NCBI RefSeq assembly: GCF_001830555.1
Contig: NZ_MIAM01000054.1
Location: 1-38,844 of the forward strand
Source of the DNA: Sphingopyxis sp. RIFCSPHIGHO2_12_FULL_65_19
GTDB lineage: Bacteria; Pseudomonadota; Alphaproteobacteria; Sphingomonadales; Sphingomonadaceae
Direction of reading: 5' to 3'
DNA: 38,844 nt
Made by a program: the position numbers and the translations under genes. The notes below the pieces were generated by a model. It saw only the letters and a list, made by a program, of their open reading frames with translations, was not told where the DNA came from and did no database searches. This document shows positions 27,590 through 35,583 of the stretch, in pieces (position 1 is the stretch's first letter; each line of letters starts with the position of its first letter).

Positions 27590-29252
27590 ACCCCGCGTTG
27601 GCGGCGCTGAGGATCGCGCGGACGCTGGCGGTCGCGACGTCGGTGTCGAGGCCGCAGCCAAAGACGCTTTTGCCGTCCGCGGTGCGGCATTCGACATAGG
27701 CGGCGGCTTGCGCGGTGCTGCCCTGGCCGATGGCGTGCTCGCTGTAATCGACGATATCCATCACCGGACCGCCGGATTCTGCTAGCGCGGCGATGACGCT
27801 GCTCATCAGCCCGTTGCCGCGGCCGCTGACGCTGCGGGGCGTGCCGTCGATGGTGAGCTTGCCGGCGAAGATGCGGTCGGTGCCCGCGTGGCTCTCCGAC
27901 CAGTCGACGAGTTGGAAACGTTTGGCTTCGGTGGTCAGATAGGCGCGCTCGAAGGCGTGCCAGATGTCTTCAGCGCCGAGTTCGCGGCTGGTTTCATCCG
28001 CCAAGGCCTGGACGACATGGCTGAAGCTTGCCTGCATTTTCTTGGGCAGTTTCAGGCCCTTGTCCTGTTCGAGCACCCAGGCGACGCCGCCCTTGCCCGA
28101 CTGGCTGTTGACGCGGATCACCGCTTCATAGCTGCGGCCCAAATCGGCGGGGTCGATGGGCAGATAGGGGACTTCCCAGCGTTCGTCATTCTGGCGCTCG
28201 CGCGCGGCAAAGCCCTTCTTGATCGCGTCCTGATGGCTGCCCGAAAAGGCGGTGTAGACCAGCTCGCCGCCATAGGGGTGGCGCGGGTGGACGGGGAGGC
28301 GGTTGCAATATTCGACCGTCTGGATGACCTCGTCGATGTTCGAGAAGTCGAGGCGGGGGTCGACGCCCTGCGTGTACATGTTGAGCGCGATGGTGACGAG
28401 GCAGGTGTTGCCGGTGCGCTCGCCATTGCCGAACAGGCAGCCCTCGACGCGGTCGGCGCCCGCGAGCAGGCCGAGTTCGGCCGCCGCGACGCCGGTGCCG
28501 CGGTCGTTGTGGGTGTGCAAGGACAGGATCGCCGCGTCGCGGTTCGGAAGGTTCTTGCCGAAATATTCGATCTGGTCGGCGTAGATGTTCGCGGTCGCCG
28601 CCTCAACCGTCGCGGGGAGGTTGAGGATGATCGGGTTGTCGGGGGTGGGTTGCAGGACCTGCATCACTGCTTCGCAGACCTCGATGCTGAAATCGATCTC
28701 GGTCGTCGAGAAACATTCGGGGCTGTACTGGAAGCGCCAGTTGGTATCGGCCAAGCGCGCGGCATTGTCGCGCAGCTGCTTGGCGCCGTCGATCGCGATC
28801 TGTTTTATATCGGCCTTGTCCATGCCGAAGACGATCTTGCGCCACGCGGGGGCGACGGCGTTGTAGACGTGGACGATCGCGGTTTTCGCGCCCGCGAGGC
28901 TGTCGAAGCTGGTGCGGATGAGGTCGGCGCGGCTTTGGGTCAGGACTTGCGGGGTGACGTCGTCGGGGATGCGGCCATCGCGGACGAGGCCCGAGATGAA
29001 GTCGAACTCGGTCGCGCCGGCGCTGGGGAAACCGACTTCGATTTCCTTGAGGCCGATGCGGACGAGCAGGTCGAAAAAGCGGGCCTTTTTCTCAGCATCC
29101 ATCGGGTCGATCAGCGCCTGATTGCCGTCGCGCATGTCGGTGGAGAGCCAGATCGGGGCTTTGGTGATCGTGCGGCCGGGCCATTCGCGGGTTCCCAAGG
29201 GAATCTGCGGAAAGGCGCTGTATTTGACCGAGGGGTCGCGGAGCATGGTCAT
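27588..29252 (-). CDS. leuA: 2-isopropylmalate synthase
   Basis: A 554-aa enzyme of the longer type-2 LeuA class. It condenses acetyl-CoA with 2-oxoisovalerate in the first committed step of leucine synthesis. The DRE-TIM catalytic motif is STDMRDGNQALIDPM; metal-site LSLHTHNDRGTGVAAAELG and the glycine-rich GCLFGNGERTGNTCLV follow, and the C-terminal ~150 residues are the leucine-feedback (LeuA dimer) domain. ATG 29252 is chosen over ATG 29246 because GAAGAAGAAG lies 8 nt before it. A leader peptide with four consecutive leucines lies upstream. Confidence 0.97.
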   Translation of the reverse strand: MTMLRDPSVKYSAFPQIPLGTREWPGRTITKAPIWLSTDMRDGNQALIDPMDAEKKARFFDLLVRIGLKEIEVGFPSAGATEFDFISGLVRDGRIPDDVTPQVLTQSRADLIRTSFDSLAGAKTAIVHVYNAVAPAWRKIVFGMDKADIKQIAIDGAKQLRDNAARLADTNWRFQYSPECFSTTEIDFSIEVCEAVMQVLQPTPDNPIILNLPATVEAATANIYADQIEYFGKNLPNRDAAILSLHTHNDRGTGVAAAELGLLAGADRVEGCLFGNGERTGNTCLVTIALNMYTQGVDPRLDFSNIDEVIQTVEYCNRLPVHPRHPYGGELVYTAFSGSHQDAIKKGFAARERQNDERWEVPYLPIDPADLGRSYEAVIRVNSQSGKGGVAWVLEQDKGLKLPKKMQASFSHVVQALADETSRELGAEDIWHAFERAYLTTEAKRFQLVDWSESHAGTDRIFAGKLTIDGTPRSVSGRGNGLMSSVIAALAESGGPVMDIVDYSEHAIGQGSTAQAAAYVECRTADGKSVFGCGLDTDVATASVRAILSAANAG

Positions 29253-29352
29253 GGGTTTGGCTTCTTCTTCGGGTGGTTGCGATATGTGTCGATCGGACCC
29301 TTGAGCGGGTGGCCGCGACTAGCGCGCAGCCAGTGTCACGCCCAAGGGCGTG
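29253..29352 (-). promoter_or_regulatory. leuA leader RNA: candidate translational attenuator
   Basis: Read on the minus strand, the leuA Shine-Dalgarno region GAAGAAGAAG (29270-29261) is perfectly complementary over 10 nt to CTTCTTCTTC (29371-29362) in the leader peptide's Leu codons. The intervening RNA also forms CACGCC/GGCGTG (29337-29352) and GCGACT/AGTCGC (29315-29320 with 29355-29360), and a competing GGC-CGCG stem (29311-29331). No T-tract terminator is seen, favouring control of translation over transcription termination. Confidence 0.6.
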
Positions 29353-29386
29353 TAAGTCGCAGAAGAAGAAGGGCGTTGCCGCGCAT
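29336..29386 (-). CDS. leuA leader peptide
   Basis: A 16-codon reading frame encoding MRGNALLLLRLTRPWA, ending 83 nt before the leuA start. Five of sixteen codons are Leu, four of them consecutive (CTT CTT CTT CTG), the signature of a leucine-responsive leader. Ribosome stalling here would sense Leu-tRNA. No strong Shine-Dalgarno precedes the ATG, and if the promoter called just upstream is right the message may be nearly leaderless. Confidence 0.85.
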   Translation of the reverse strand: MRGNALLLLRLTRPWA

Positions 29387-29392
29387 GGCGGC

Positions 29393-29422
29393 TCTAGTGA
29401 TGCAAAATGTCGTGCTTGGCAA
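29393..29422 (-). promoter_or_regulatory. Possible leuA leader promoter
   Basis: On the minus strand TTGCCA (29422-29417) is followed after 18 bp by ACTAGA (29398-29393), resembling the -35 and a weak -10 element (CTAGA fits the CTANA core used in some alphaproteobacteria). Start would fall close to the leader ATG at 29386. The -10 match is poor, so confidence is low. Confidence 0.3.
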
Positions 29423-29509
29423 GGGGGAGATGCGAAAATTGCGTGGTTGTGCTGTGTCGCGTGCCCACCCCGCTGCGACTAGCGCGCCTGCGGCGCGGCA
29501 AGTCTCGCT

Positions 29510-29531
29510 CCCCTCCCGCTTGCGGGAGGGG
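29510..29531. repeat. REP-like palindrome
   Basis: CCCCTCCCGC, TT, GCGGGAGGGG: a perfect 10-bp inverted repeat followed by TTGGGGGTGGGC. Palindromes of this kind are scattered through many sphingomonad genomes. It sits between the rhodanese stop and the leuA leader and may also act as the rhodanese terminator. Confidence 0.7.
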
Positions 29532-29557
29532 TTGGGGGTGGGCATGGCTTCGGGCGG

Positions 29558-30046
29558 TCAGCCCGTCACCCATTCGACCTTCGGATCGGTGAAGTCGACG
29601 ACGTCGGCGAGTTCGCGGACATTCGGATAGCCATAGCCGACGAGGTTGATGAAGGTCTGGATATTGAGCGCGAGCGGCGCGCGTTTGAGCGGCACCGGGC
29701 TGCGATGATTCGAGAAATTATTGTTGCAATAGATGAGGATGGGGCGATCAGGGTTCGCGCCGATCACCGCGGCGAGGCTGTCGGCGGTGAAATCGGTGAG
29801 GGGAAGGTTTACTGCGCCCTTGATGTGGCCGCGCGCGAAGGCGTCGGCCGAGCGGGCGTCGAGGAGCAGCGTGCCGGGTTTCGCCGCCTCCGCCTTGAAC
29901 GCGTCGAAGGCGATAAGGCGCTCGACACGCGCGGGAGCGACGCTGGCGGCGAGCGCCTGGAACCCAGGATAGTCGATCTGCGGGTTCGCTTGCGCAAAAG
30001 CGGGCGCGGCGATGAGTGCGAGCGCGAGACACAGGGCGCGGTGCAT
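29558..30046 (-). CDS. Exported rhodanese-domain protein
   Basis: A 162-aa protein with a signal peptide (ending APAFA, about residue 19). The rhodanese domain runs from about 40 to 150: LLLDARSADAFARGHIKGAVNLPL, then active-site Cys107 in IYCNNNFSNH. The loop after the cysteine (NNNFSNHR) is longer and more Asn-rich than the CxxGxR loop of sulfurtransferases, so the substrate may differ from thiosulfate. Acts in the periplasm. Confidence 0.88.
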   Translation of the reverse strand: MHRALCLALALIAAPAFAQANPQIDYPGFQALAASVAPARVERLIAFDAFKAEAAKPGTLLLDARSADAFARGHIKGAVNLPLTDFTADSLAAVIGANPDRPILIYCNNNFSNHRSPVPLKRAPLALNIQTFINLVGYGYPNVRELADVVDFTDPKVEWVTG

Positions 30047-30118
30047 GATGATCCTCCCTCGATATGGTGCGGGGAGACTAGGCCGCGCCGGCTGGCTGGG
30101 CGATGAACCGAAAATGTC

Positions 30119-30149
30119 GCCGGGCCGCAGGGAGGCCCCACGGCCCGGC
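30119..30149 (-). terminator. Probable terminator of the acidic-protein gene
   Basis: GCCGGGCCG (30119-30127) and CGGCCCGGC (30141-30149) form a perfect 9-bp stem. Read on the minus strand the 3' side is followed by GACATTTT. It lies 33 bp after the stop at 30182. Confidence 0.65.
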
Positions 30150-30181
30150 GCAGTGCAGGGGGTGGTTGCGGGGCGGGCGGC

Positions 30182-30541
30182 TCAGGCGGCTTCGCTCGCT
30201 TCGTCGTCGTCCTCGTCCCACGGTTCGTAAACCTCGTCCTCGATCAGATTGTCGACCGCGTGGACGCGCACGGCGATGCACCAATGCTGTAGCGGGCCTT
30301 CCCATGCGGCCTCGACCGGGGAGAGCGCATCGCCGCCACCGTCCGAAGGGCGATCGCCGACAAGGTCGAAATCCTGCACCCCGTCATCGGGCGGGGTGAT
30401 ATAGACATGCGGGTCGAGCCGGACGTTTGCCCAGCCGGGGGTGGGGGCCAGCCCCTCTGCCTCGACGATCAGCAGCGGGTTTTCCTCGTCGCCGTCGATC
30501 GACGCATGCACTTCGACAATTTCGCGTACCAGTTCGCTCAT
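30182..30541 (-). CDS. Acidic hypothetical protein
   Basis: A 119-aa cytoplasmic protein that I do not recognise. It is strongly acidic, with a C-terminal tail of Asp/Glu (EPWDEDDDEASEAA). The core has short strands (PLLIVEAEGLAP; HWCIAVRVHAVDNLI). ATG 30541 with GGAG eight bases upstream is preferred to the GTG immediately before it. Terminators on both sides suggest a single-gene unit. The charged tail could mimic nucleic acid or bind cations, but that is speculation. Confidence 0.7.
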   Translation of the reverse strand: MSELVREIVEVHASIDGDEENPLLIVEAEGLAPTPGWANVRLDPHVYITPPDDGVQDFDLVGDRPSDGGGDALSPVEAAWEGPLQHWCIAVRVHAVDNLIEDEVYEPWDEDDDEASEAA

Positions 30542-30559
30542 CACGCGGGCTCCTGCACG

Positions 30560-30589
30560 AAAAGGGCGGGACCATCGCTGGCCCCGCCC
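30560..30589 (-). terminator. Rho-independent terminator of the YceI gene
   Basis: Read on the minus strand: GGGCGGGGCC, loop AGCGAT, GGTCCCGCCC, then TTTT. The stem is ten pairs including a G-U pair. It begins 37 bp after the YceI stop. Confidence 0.85.
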
Positions 30590-30625
30590 CCTGATAAACG
30601 GCGCGTGTGACAGATTGGCGCGCGC

Positions 30626-31270
30626 TTATTGCTTTTCAAAAGCGGCGTGGATTTCCAGCTCGACGGCGTCGCTGACCGCCGGGATACCGTAGGCGATGCC
30701 GAAATCGCTGCGGCGGATCGTCGTTTCGGCCTGGAAGCCGACGGTCGCCTTCTTGTTATAGGGGTTGGTGCCCGCGCCGTGGAAATCGACGTCGAGGGTG
30801 ACGGGCTTGGTCACGCCGTTGAGCGTGAGATTGCCGGTCACCTTGGCCTCGTCGCCGTCGTCGTCGAGGACGACGCTGGTCGAGACGAATTTGGCGTCGG
30901 CGGGCGCGGCGCCGAAGAAGTCGGGCTTGCCGCCATCCTTGCCCGCGCGCAGCAGGTGGCCGGTCAGCCCCGCGCTGGCGGTGGTGACCTTGGCGACCGG
31001 GATCGTGACGTCGACCTTGGCCGCGGCGGGATTGGCGGGGTCGATGACCAGCGTGCCCGTCACGTCGCCGAAAATGCCGCTATATTTGCTGAAACCGAAA
31101 TGATCGACTTCCCACACGACCATCGTGTGGCCCGCGTCGGCGGCGTAAGTGCCCGCGGCGACGCGCGATTTGTCAGGGGCGCCGGGGGCGGTGCCGCCCT
31201 GCGCAAGAACGATCGGGGTCGCGACGACGGCGACAAGAGCGGCGGCGGCGTAAGGGAGGATGCGGCGCAT
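30626..31270 (-). CDS. YceI-family periplasmic protein
   Basis: A 214-aa protein with a signal peptide (to about VLAQ, residue 24) and a lipocalin-like YceI domain: DAGHTMVVWEVDHFGFSKYS, FDVT-like GDVTGTLVIDPANP, the VTIPVAKVTT strand, FVSTSVVLD and the closing FGIAYGIPAVSDAVELEIHA. Family members bind polyisoprenoid lipids in the periplasm. CAGGAG precedes ATG 31270. It is divergent from the LuxR-type regulator gene, separated by 182 bp. Confidence 0.93.
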   Translation of the reverse strand: MRRILPYAAAALVAVVATPIVLAQGGTAPGAPDKSRVAAGTYAADAGHTMVVWEVDHFGFSKYSGIFGDVTGTLVIDPANPAAAKVDVTIPVAKVTTASAGLTGHLLRAGKDGGKPDFFGAAPADAKFVSTSVVLDDDGDEAKVTGNLTLNGVTKPVTLDVDFHGAGTNPYNKKATVGFQAETTIRRSDFGIAYGIPAVSDAVELEIHAAFEKQ

Positions 31271-31452
31271 GGGAAAACTCCTGTTGGGGAAGCTGAAGCT
31301 AGGCGAATCAGCCCGACGGCGTCAACAAGGCCTTGGGAAACGCAGCGTTTCGGATCGCGCGTCCCCCCTGCACGTCGTCGCAACCGGCTTGTGCCCTGCG
31401 CCGATTCATGCTGGAAGGCGCGCGAAGCACGAAGGCTGGGGGGCCTGCGTCC

Positions 31453-32571
31453 ATGGATAGTCTGTTTGCCCGCGAAGCGGGCGAGGTCGAGAACGCCTTT
31501 CTGGCGGCGCCGTTCGAGGCGGACGGCTGGAACATCGCGCTGCGCCTGCTGGCGCGCCGCACGGCGTCGTCGCGTGCGCAATTGCTGGGCCTTGGCGACG
31601 AGGCGACGCTGTTCAACTTCATGCCCGACATCGACCCCGGCTATCAGCAGGAATTCCTGGAGATCGAAGGCTGGCGGCCCGAAGTCAACTGGCGCGTCGC
31701 GGTGGGCGGACGGCCGCTGGAGATATTGAGCGAGGCGCATTATGCCGTCGCGCGCCAGCACAGCGGCACCACCGCATATGAGGAGCATGTCCACCGCTGG
31801 GGCGGGGTTCATGGTTGTCAGACCGTGCTGGTCGAGGGCGAGGGGTTGCTGGTCGGGCTGGCGGCGCTGCGGTCCGAGCGCGAAGGCCGCACGCAGGTGC
31901 GCGACCGCAAGCTGTTCGCCGTGGGCGCATCCCATGCACTGGCCGCGGTGCGGATGCAGCAGGCGATGGCACAGCGCGGGGCGGCGATGACCGTCGGCGC
32001 TTTTGACGCGATCGGCGTCGCCGCATTCCTGATCGATCGGCACGGCGCGGTGGCGGCGTTGTCGGCCGCCGCCGAAACGATGGTCGGCGCGCACGGGGAC
32101 GGCGCGCTGTCGCTGCGCCGGGGGCGACTGGGCGCGGCGCGGCGCGACACCGACCCGGTGTTGCAGGCCGCGATCGCCCGCGCGCTGAATGGCCGATCGG
32201 CGGGCAGCGGCGCGCAACAACATTGGATCGGGTCGGCAACGGAGGGCGAGGGCGGGGTGCTGTGCGAATTGTTCCGCCTGCCGCGCCGCGAATGGGATTT
32301 CGGTTTTGAGCCGCGGGTGCTGGTGGTCGCGCGGCGGGCGGCGGACATCCCCGCCATGCGGGCCGCACCGCTGCGCGCCGCATTGGGCCTGACCGCGGCC
32401 GAGGCCGAGATTGCGCTGCGGCTGGCGAATGGGGAGGCGCGCGAGGATATTGCGGCGGGGCGCGGCACGAGCGCGCAAACTTTGGGCACGCAGATCAAGT
32501 CGATCCTGCGCAAGAGCGACGTCGGGCGCGAGGCGGAGCTGGCGGCGCTGGTCAACCGCATCCTGCGGTAA
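31453..32571 (+). CDS. LuxR-type helix-turn-helix regulator
   Basis: A 372-aa protein. The C-terminal 65 residues form a LuxR/GerE-like HTH (LTAAEAEIALRLANGEAREDI then GTSAQTLGTQIKSILRKSDV). The N-terminal 290 residues do not match a sensor domain I can name, although FDAIGVAAFLIDRHGAVAALS has the look of a PAS-like motif around residues 185-250. ATG 31453 follows a G-rich run; an upstream ATG at 31408 is possible. It faces the YceI gene divergently, so it may regulate it. Confidence 0.82.
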   Translation: MDSLFAREAGEVENAFLAAPFEADGWNIALRLLARRTASSRAQLLGLGDEATLFNFMPDIDPGYQQEFLEIEGWRPEVNWRVAVGGRPLEILSEAHYAVARQHSGTTAYEEHVHRWGGVHGCQTVLVEGEGLLVGLAALRSEREGRTQVRDRKLFAVGASHALAAVRMQQAMAQRGAAMTVGAFDAIGVAAFLIDRHGAVAALSAAAETMVGAHGDGALSLRRGRLGAARRDTDPVLQAAIARALNGRSAGSGAQQHWIGSATEGEGGVLCELFRLPRREWDFGFEPRVLVVARRAADIPAMRAAPLRAALGLTAAEAEIALRLANGEAREDIAAGRGTSAQTLGTQIKSILRKSDVGREAELAALVNRILR

Positions 32572-32725
32572 TGCCTCGCGTGGGGCGGGCCCGCAAACAC
32601 CGGACTGGAAAGGATATCGACGGTGGGTCGCAACCGCCGATATCCCCCAGCCGGACGGCCGCGTCACCGAAGTGACCGCGCCCGGTTTTCGATTGCCCCC
32701 ACGCAATGCGTCTGTCCGGCGGCGC

Positions 32726-32820
32726 AATATCAGTGATTTACGAAAGCAACATACCCCGTTCGGGGTATGATGTCCGCAGCCCGTCGCTTTGTCAGGGCGC
32801 GCCGCGCGCCTCGAACGCGT
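32726..32820. repeat. 95-bp repeat, copy A (with CATACCCC palindrome)
   Basis: Contains AATATCA(G)TGATTTA (32726-32740), CATACCCCGTTCGGGGTATG (32750-32769, perfect inverted repeat) and a GTCAGGGCGCGC..CTCGAAC block (32791-32815). The same three parts occur with the same spacing (to within 1 bp) at 35106-35200, 2.38 kb away. The last block encodes on the minus strand the remnant tail FEARGAP-stop. Confidence 0.75.
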
Positions 32821-32862
32821 TCAGCGGATGGGAAAAACAATGTTTTGGGTCGGCGTTGCCTG

Positions 32863-34956
32863 TCAGCCAGGCGTCCACTCGATCGTTTCAACGCTGGTCG
32901 AACTCGACTTGTTGCTGGTCAGGAAAAAATCCCGGCCGTCCTTATAGGCATAGGATAAATCGTCCCAGCTTTGCCTGCTGACGCAGGTCCCGCTGCCGGG
33001 AACCGTGACATACCACGCCGGATTGCTCACGGGCGGCAGCATCGCGGCGAATTGCCGTCCCAATCGGTCGAGCGCGGCGCCATAGTCTTTTGTCCATGGC
33101 ATCGTCCCGAACCGCGATGAGTAGAAAATCGCGATGGTCTTCTCGACATATTTTTGACCAGGACTTTGCGGATCGGCCCGCAAGACGTTCGCTTTGCGCA
33201 CCGTATAGCAATAGACGTGGAGTTCGCGCTCCGCCGCTTTGGCAGCAGGCGGCGCACTATCGGGCGAGGGCGACGCCCGGCGGCCGGTCGAGGGTGCCGT
33301 TTCTCCATAGAGCTCGCGCCGGACCTGATAGCGCGCCCATTCATCCTGCATCCGCAGCTGTTCGGGGGTGGCTTTTGGCAAGGCAACGGCCACCGACGAG
33401 CCCATTGATGATGCGTAGCCCGGGGGTGACCCAGCGGACGTGTTGGACAGCCGCGCCGACCAGTCGGTTGTCCCGAATGCAGGGTTGCTTGCCATTTGCG
33501 TGCCATAGTCGGCGGCGATCGACGCTATGCTGCTGTTCAGCTGGCTCCAGAAACGAGCGTTGGCTCTCCGCGTCTGTTCGCGAAGGTTGCGCGCGCGCTG
33601 AACCTTTTCGGCGTCGGCGCCGCGTTGCCGGATGAAGGCGGCAGTGCCGGGAGAGACGGCCTGCCACACCTCGCGGGTTCCGCCCTGCGTTCGGATCAGC
33701 GATCCATCGTTTGACAGGCGAAATTCGGCATCGCCAAAGATGAAATAGTCGCGCCCATCGCCTTTATACTTGGGGCTGGATTTGGCATTTTCCGCGTTGT
33801 TCGTGCATTCCATCTTGTTGTTGGCGCTCGATCCCGAGCAATAGGTCAGGGGCAAGTCGCGGGCGCCGAACCATTCGAGGAACACCGAGCCGCCGCCAAA
33901 ATGCTGGATTTGGAACAACTGCCCCGACTTCGTCATGAAGGATCGTCCATCGAGGCTAGCCAGAAGCCCGAAGTCGAGTGTGCGTGTCGGCTTCAGCCGT
34001 TTCATCAACCTGGTTATGCCCAGCGTATAGTCGATCGGGTACGGCGAAACGACGTTCCGATATTGCAGCAGGGCAAGATCGCGATCGGCGCTCAGCCAGA
34101 TGTCGTAGCAGAATTTGAGCTTGCCCTGCCAACCACAGGCCTGGATCTTGCCCGATGGCTGCACGGCAAGTTCGACCGTCGCCCTGCCGGCCGGATTCTG
34201 TTCGGTCGGATAGGCGCGGTCGGCGATCAGTTTTCCGCCGGGCGTAGCGGCCCGGAACAGGAGGCTGCGCGATGGCACGTCGGTCATGCCAAGATGAACC
34301 GTCGGTCCTTTGGCATCACGCCCGATTTCGATGAACAGTTTTGTCGTATCACCACGCCAGTGTCCCTGCATCGCCGACAGGACGCCAAGCGCGGGGTCGA
34401 AGCTGCCGGTCGGCAGGTCGGGATATTGCGCGGGCAATTTTGCGATCAGCGCCTTCGCTCCCGCTTCGGAGGTGGGCGACAGGACGCGTTGCCCGGCCGC
34501 GGTCCAGCGCCCATTGTCCGACGTTGATTCCTGGCATTGCAATTTGCCGTTTTTATTCTTGCACTCCAGTCGCCGACGCGGGGAGCTTTCGAGCAGCAAT
34601 TTGCCGCTGCCTTTAACGACAACATCCCCAAAGCTGCCGGCGCCGACATTGTGCGACAAATAGCGGAGCGCCTTTTTGTCGGCACTGGGCATGACCATGG
34701 TTTCGTAAGTGCCGAAAAGCCCTTCGCGGCGGACAAGCAGAATTTGGCCCGGTTGCTTCCAACTGATCGAATAGGTTTCGGAGGTGCCGTCGTTCCAGCG
34801 CGTGCCGACCAATGGCGCGATGGCGCGAAAGAGCTTCGCGGCCTCGGCCTCGCTGATGAGCGTTTCAGGGGCCGCCGCCTGAAAAGCGTTTGCGGACGGA
34901 GCAGCGGAGAAAGCAATGGCTGTTGCTGCGGCTGTGGCGAGAGGCAAAATGTTCAT
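32863..34956 (-). CDS. Large exported protein of unknown function
   Basis: A 697-aa protein. ATG 34956 gives a classical signal peptide (to ANAF, about 24) with GGGAA upstream; the frame is open 38 codons further but that part is rich in Arg and unlikely to be real. The mature protein has paired cysteines in several modules (LECKNKNGKLQCQ, ACGWQGKLKFCYD, YCSGSSANNKMECTN) and many short strands, suggesting disulfide-bonded beta domains in the periplasm or outside. Residues about 470-600 look helical/coiled (EKVQRARNLREQTRRANARF). It is more Lys/Asn/Ser-rich than neighbours and is flanked by two copies of a ~95-bp repeat. No family is recognised. Confidence 0.8.
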   Translation of the reverse strand: MNILPLATAAATAIAFSAAPSANAFQAAAPETLISEAEAAKLFRAIAPLVGTRWNDGTSETYSISWKQPGQILLVRREGLFGTYETMVMPSADKKALRYLSHNVGAGSFGDVVVKGSGKLLLESSPRRRLECKNKNGKLQCQESTSDNGRWTAAGQRVLSPTSEAGAKALIAKLPAQYPDLPTGSFDPALGVLSAMQGHWRGDTTKLFIEIGRDAKGPTVHLGMTDVPSRSLLFRAATPGGKLIADRAYPTEQNPAGRATVELAVQPSGKIQACGWQGKLKFCYDIWLSADRDLALLQYRNVVSPYPIDYTLGITRLMKRLKPTRTLDFGLLASLDGRSFMTKSGQLFQIQHFGGGSVFLEWFGARDLPLTYCSGSSANNKMECTNNAENAKSSPKYKGDGRDYFIFGDAEFRLSNDGSLIRTQGGTREVWQAVSPGTAAFIRQRGADAEKVQRARNLREQTRRANARFWSQLNSSIASIAADYGTQMASNPAFGTTDWSARLSNTSAGSPPGYASSMGSSVAVALPKATPEQLRMQDEWARYQVRRELYGETAPSTGRRASPSPDSAPPAAKAAERELHVYCYTVRKANVLRADPQSPGQKYVEKTIAIFYSSRFGTMPWTKDYGAALDRLGRQFAAMLPPVSNPAWYVTVPGSGTCVSRQSWDDLSYAYKDGRDFFLTSNKSSSTSVETIEWTPG

Positions 34957-35105
34957 TCGGAGTTCCCAAGATGACCTCAGCTTCTTTTGCGCCACACGGG
35001 CACCGGCTGCCGACCGTCGAGATCGCTCGCCGCCAAAGCTGATTCTGTGCATAGCAACGCCTGGCATCATGCCGTCGGCACGTTGCAGCGCGCTATGAAA
35101 CGTGG

Positions 35106-35200
35106 AATATCATTGATTTAGGCGGATTTCATACCCCGTCAGGGGTATGGTTCCGGAGGCGCGCGATTTTTGTCAGGGCGCGCGGCGCGCCTCGAACCAG
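35106..35200. repeat. 95-bp repeat, copy B (with CATACCCC palindrome)
   Basis: AATATCATTGATTTA (35106-35120), CATACCCCGTCAGGGGTATG (35130-35149) and the GTCAGGGCGCGC..CTCGAAC block (35172-35197). This last block is the 3' end of the gene that stops at 35173, so the repeat covers a coding end and the adjacent spacer. The palindrome resembles CsoR/RcnR-type operators (TACCCC-N4-GGGGTA), a comparison by pattern only. It could control the 697-aa gene. Confidence 0.75.
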
Positions 35201-35583
35201 TCGCGCAGCGCGGCGGCGGCGCAGCCGGTGAAGCCGTAGGAACCGACCGGCGAGCAGCTGTTCGGGCGCGAGGCGCGGGCGATATTGTCATAACCCTCGA
35301 CCGCCGAGGCCCAGCTGCCGCCGCCGACCGCCGTGTCTTCCTTCAACTCCTCGCGCAAATCCTTTGGCACCCGGTAGCGGTCGGATTCGGGTTGCTGCGC
35401 GCACACGACGATCTCGTCCCCCTGGGGTTCGGGACAGGGTTCGTCGCCATAGGTGTAGAGGACCGAGGTGCGCTGCGGCGGCTGGCCCGACTGGGCCAGC
35501 GAGCCATCGTCCTGGGCATGGCCCGGTGCGGCGAAAGCGAGCGCCGCGAAGAGGGGGAGGAGGAGGCCGGCCTTTGTCATCAT
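35173..35583 (-). CDS. Small exported hypothetical protein
   Basis: A 136-aa protein with a signal peptide (ending APGHA, about residue 21). The mature part begins QDDGSLAQ and has CPEPQGDEIVVCAQ, a Cys-x-Cys-spaced element seen in many small sphingomonad exported proteins, and a later pair (NSCSPVGSYGFTGC). The C-terminus FEARRAP lies inside a repeat shared with 32791-32815. ATG 35583 follows GGGAA; ATG 35580 is also possible. Function unknown. Confidence 0.72.
   Translation of the reverse strand: MMTKAGLLLPLFAALAFAAPGHAQDDGSLAQSGQPPQRTSVLYTYGDEPCPEPQGDEIVVCAQQPESDRYRVPKDLREELKEDTAVGGGSWASAVEGYDNIARASRPNSCSPVGSYGFTGCAAAALRDWFEARRAP

Noticed and set aside
27888..29630. Plus-strand open frame of 580 codons opposite leuA
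   Set aside because: Antisense shadow of leuA; low-complexity Asp/Gly/Val composition and no domain.
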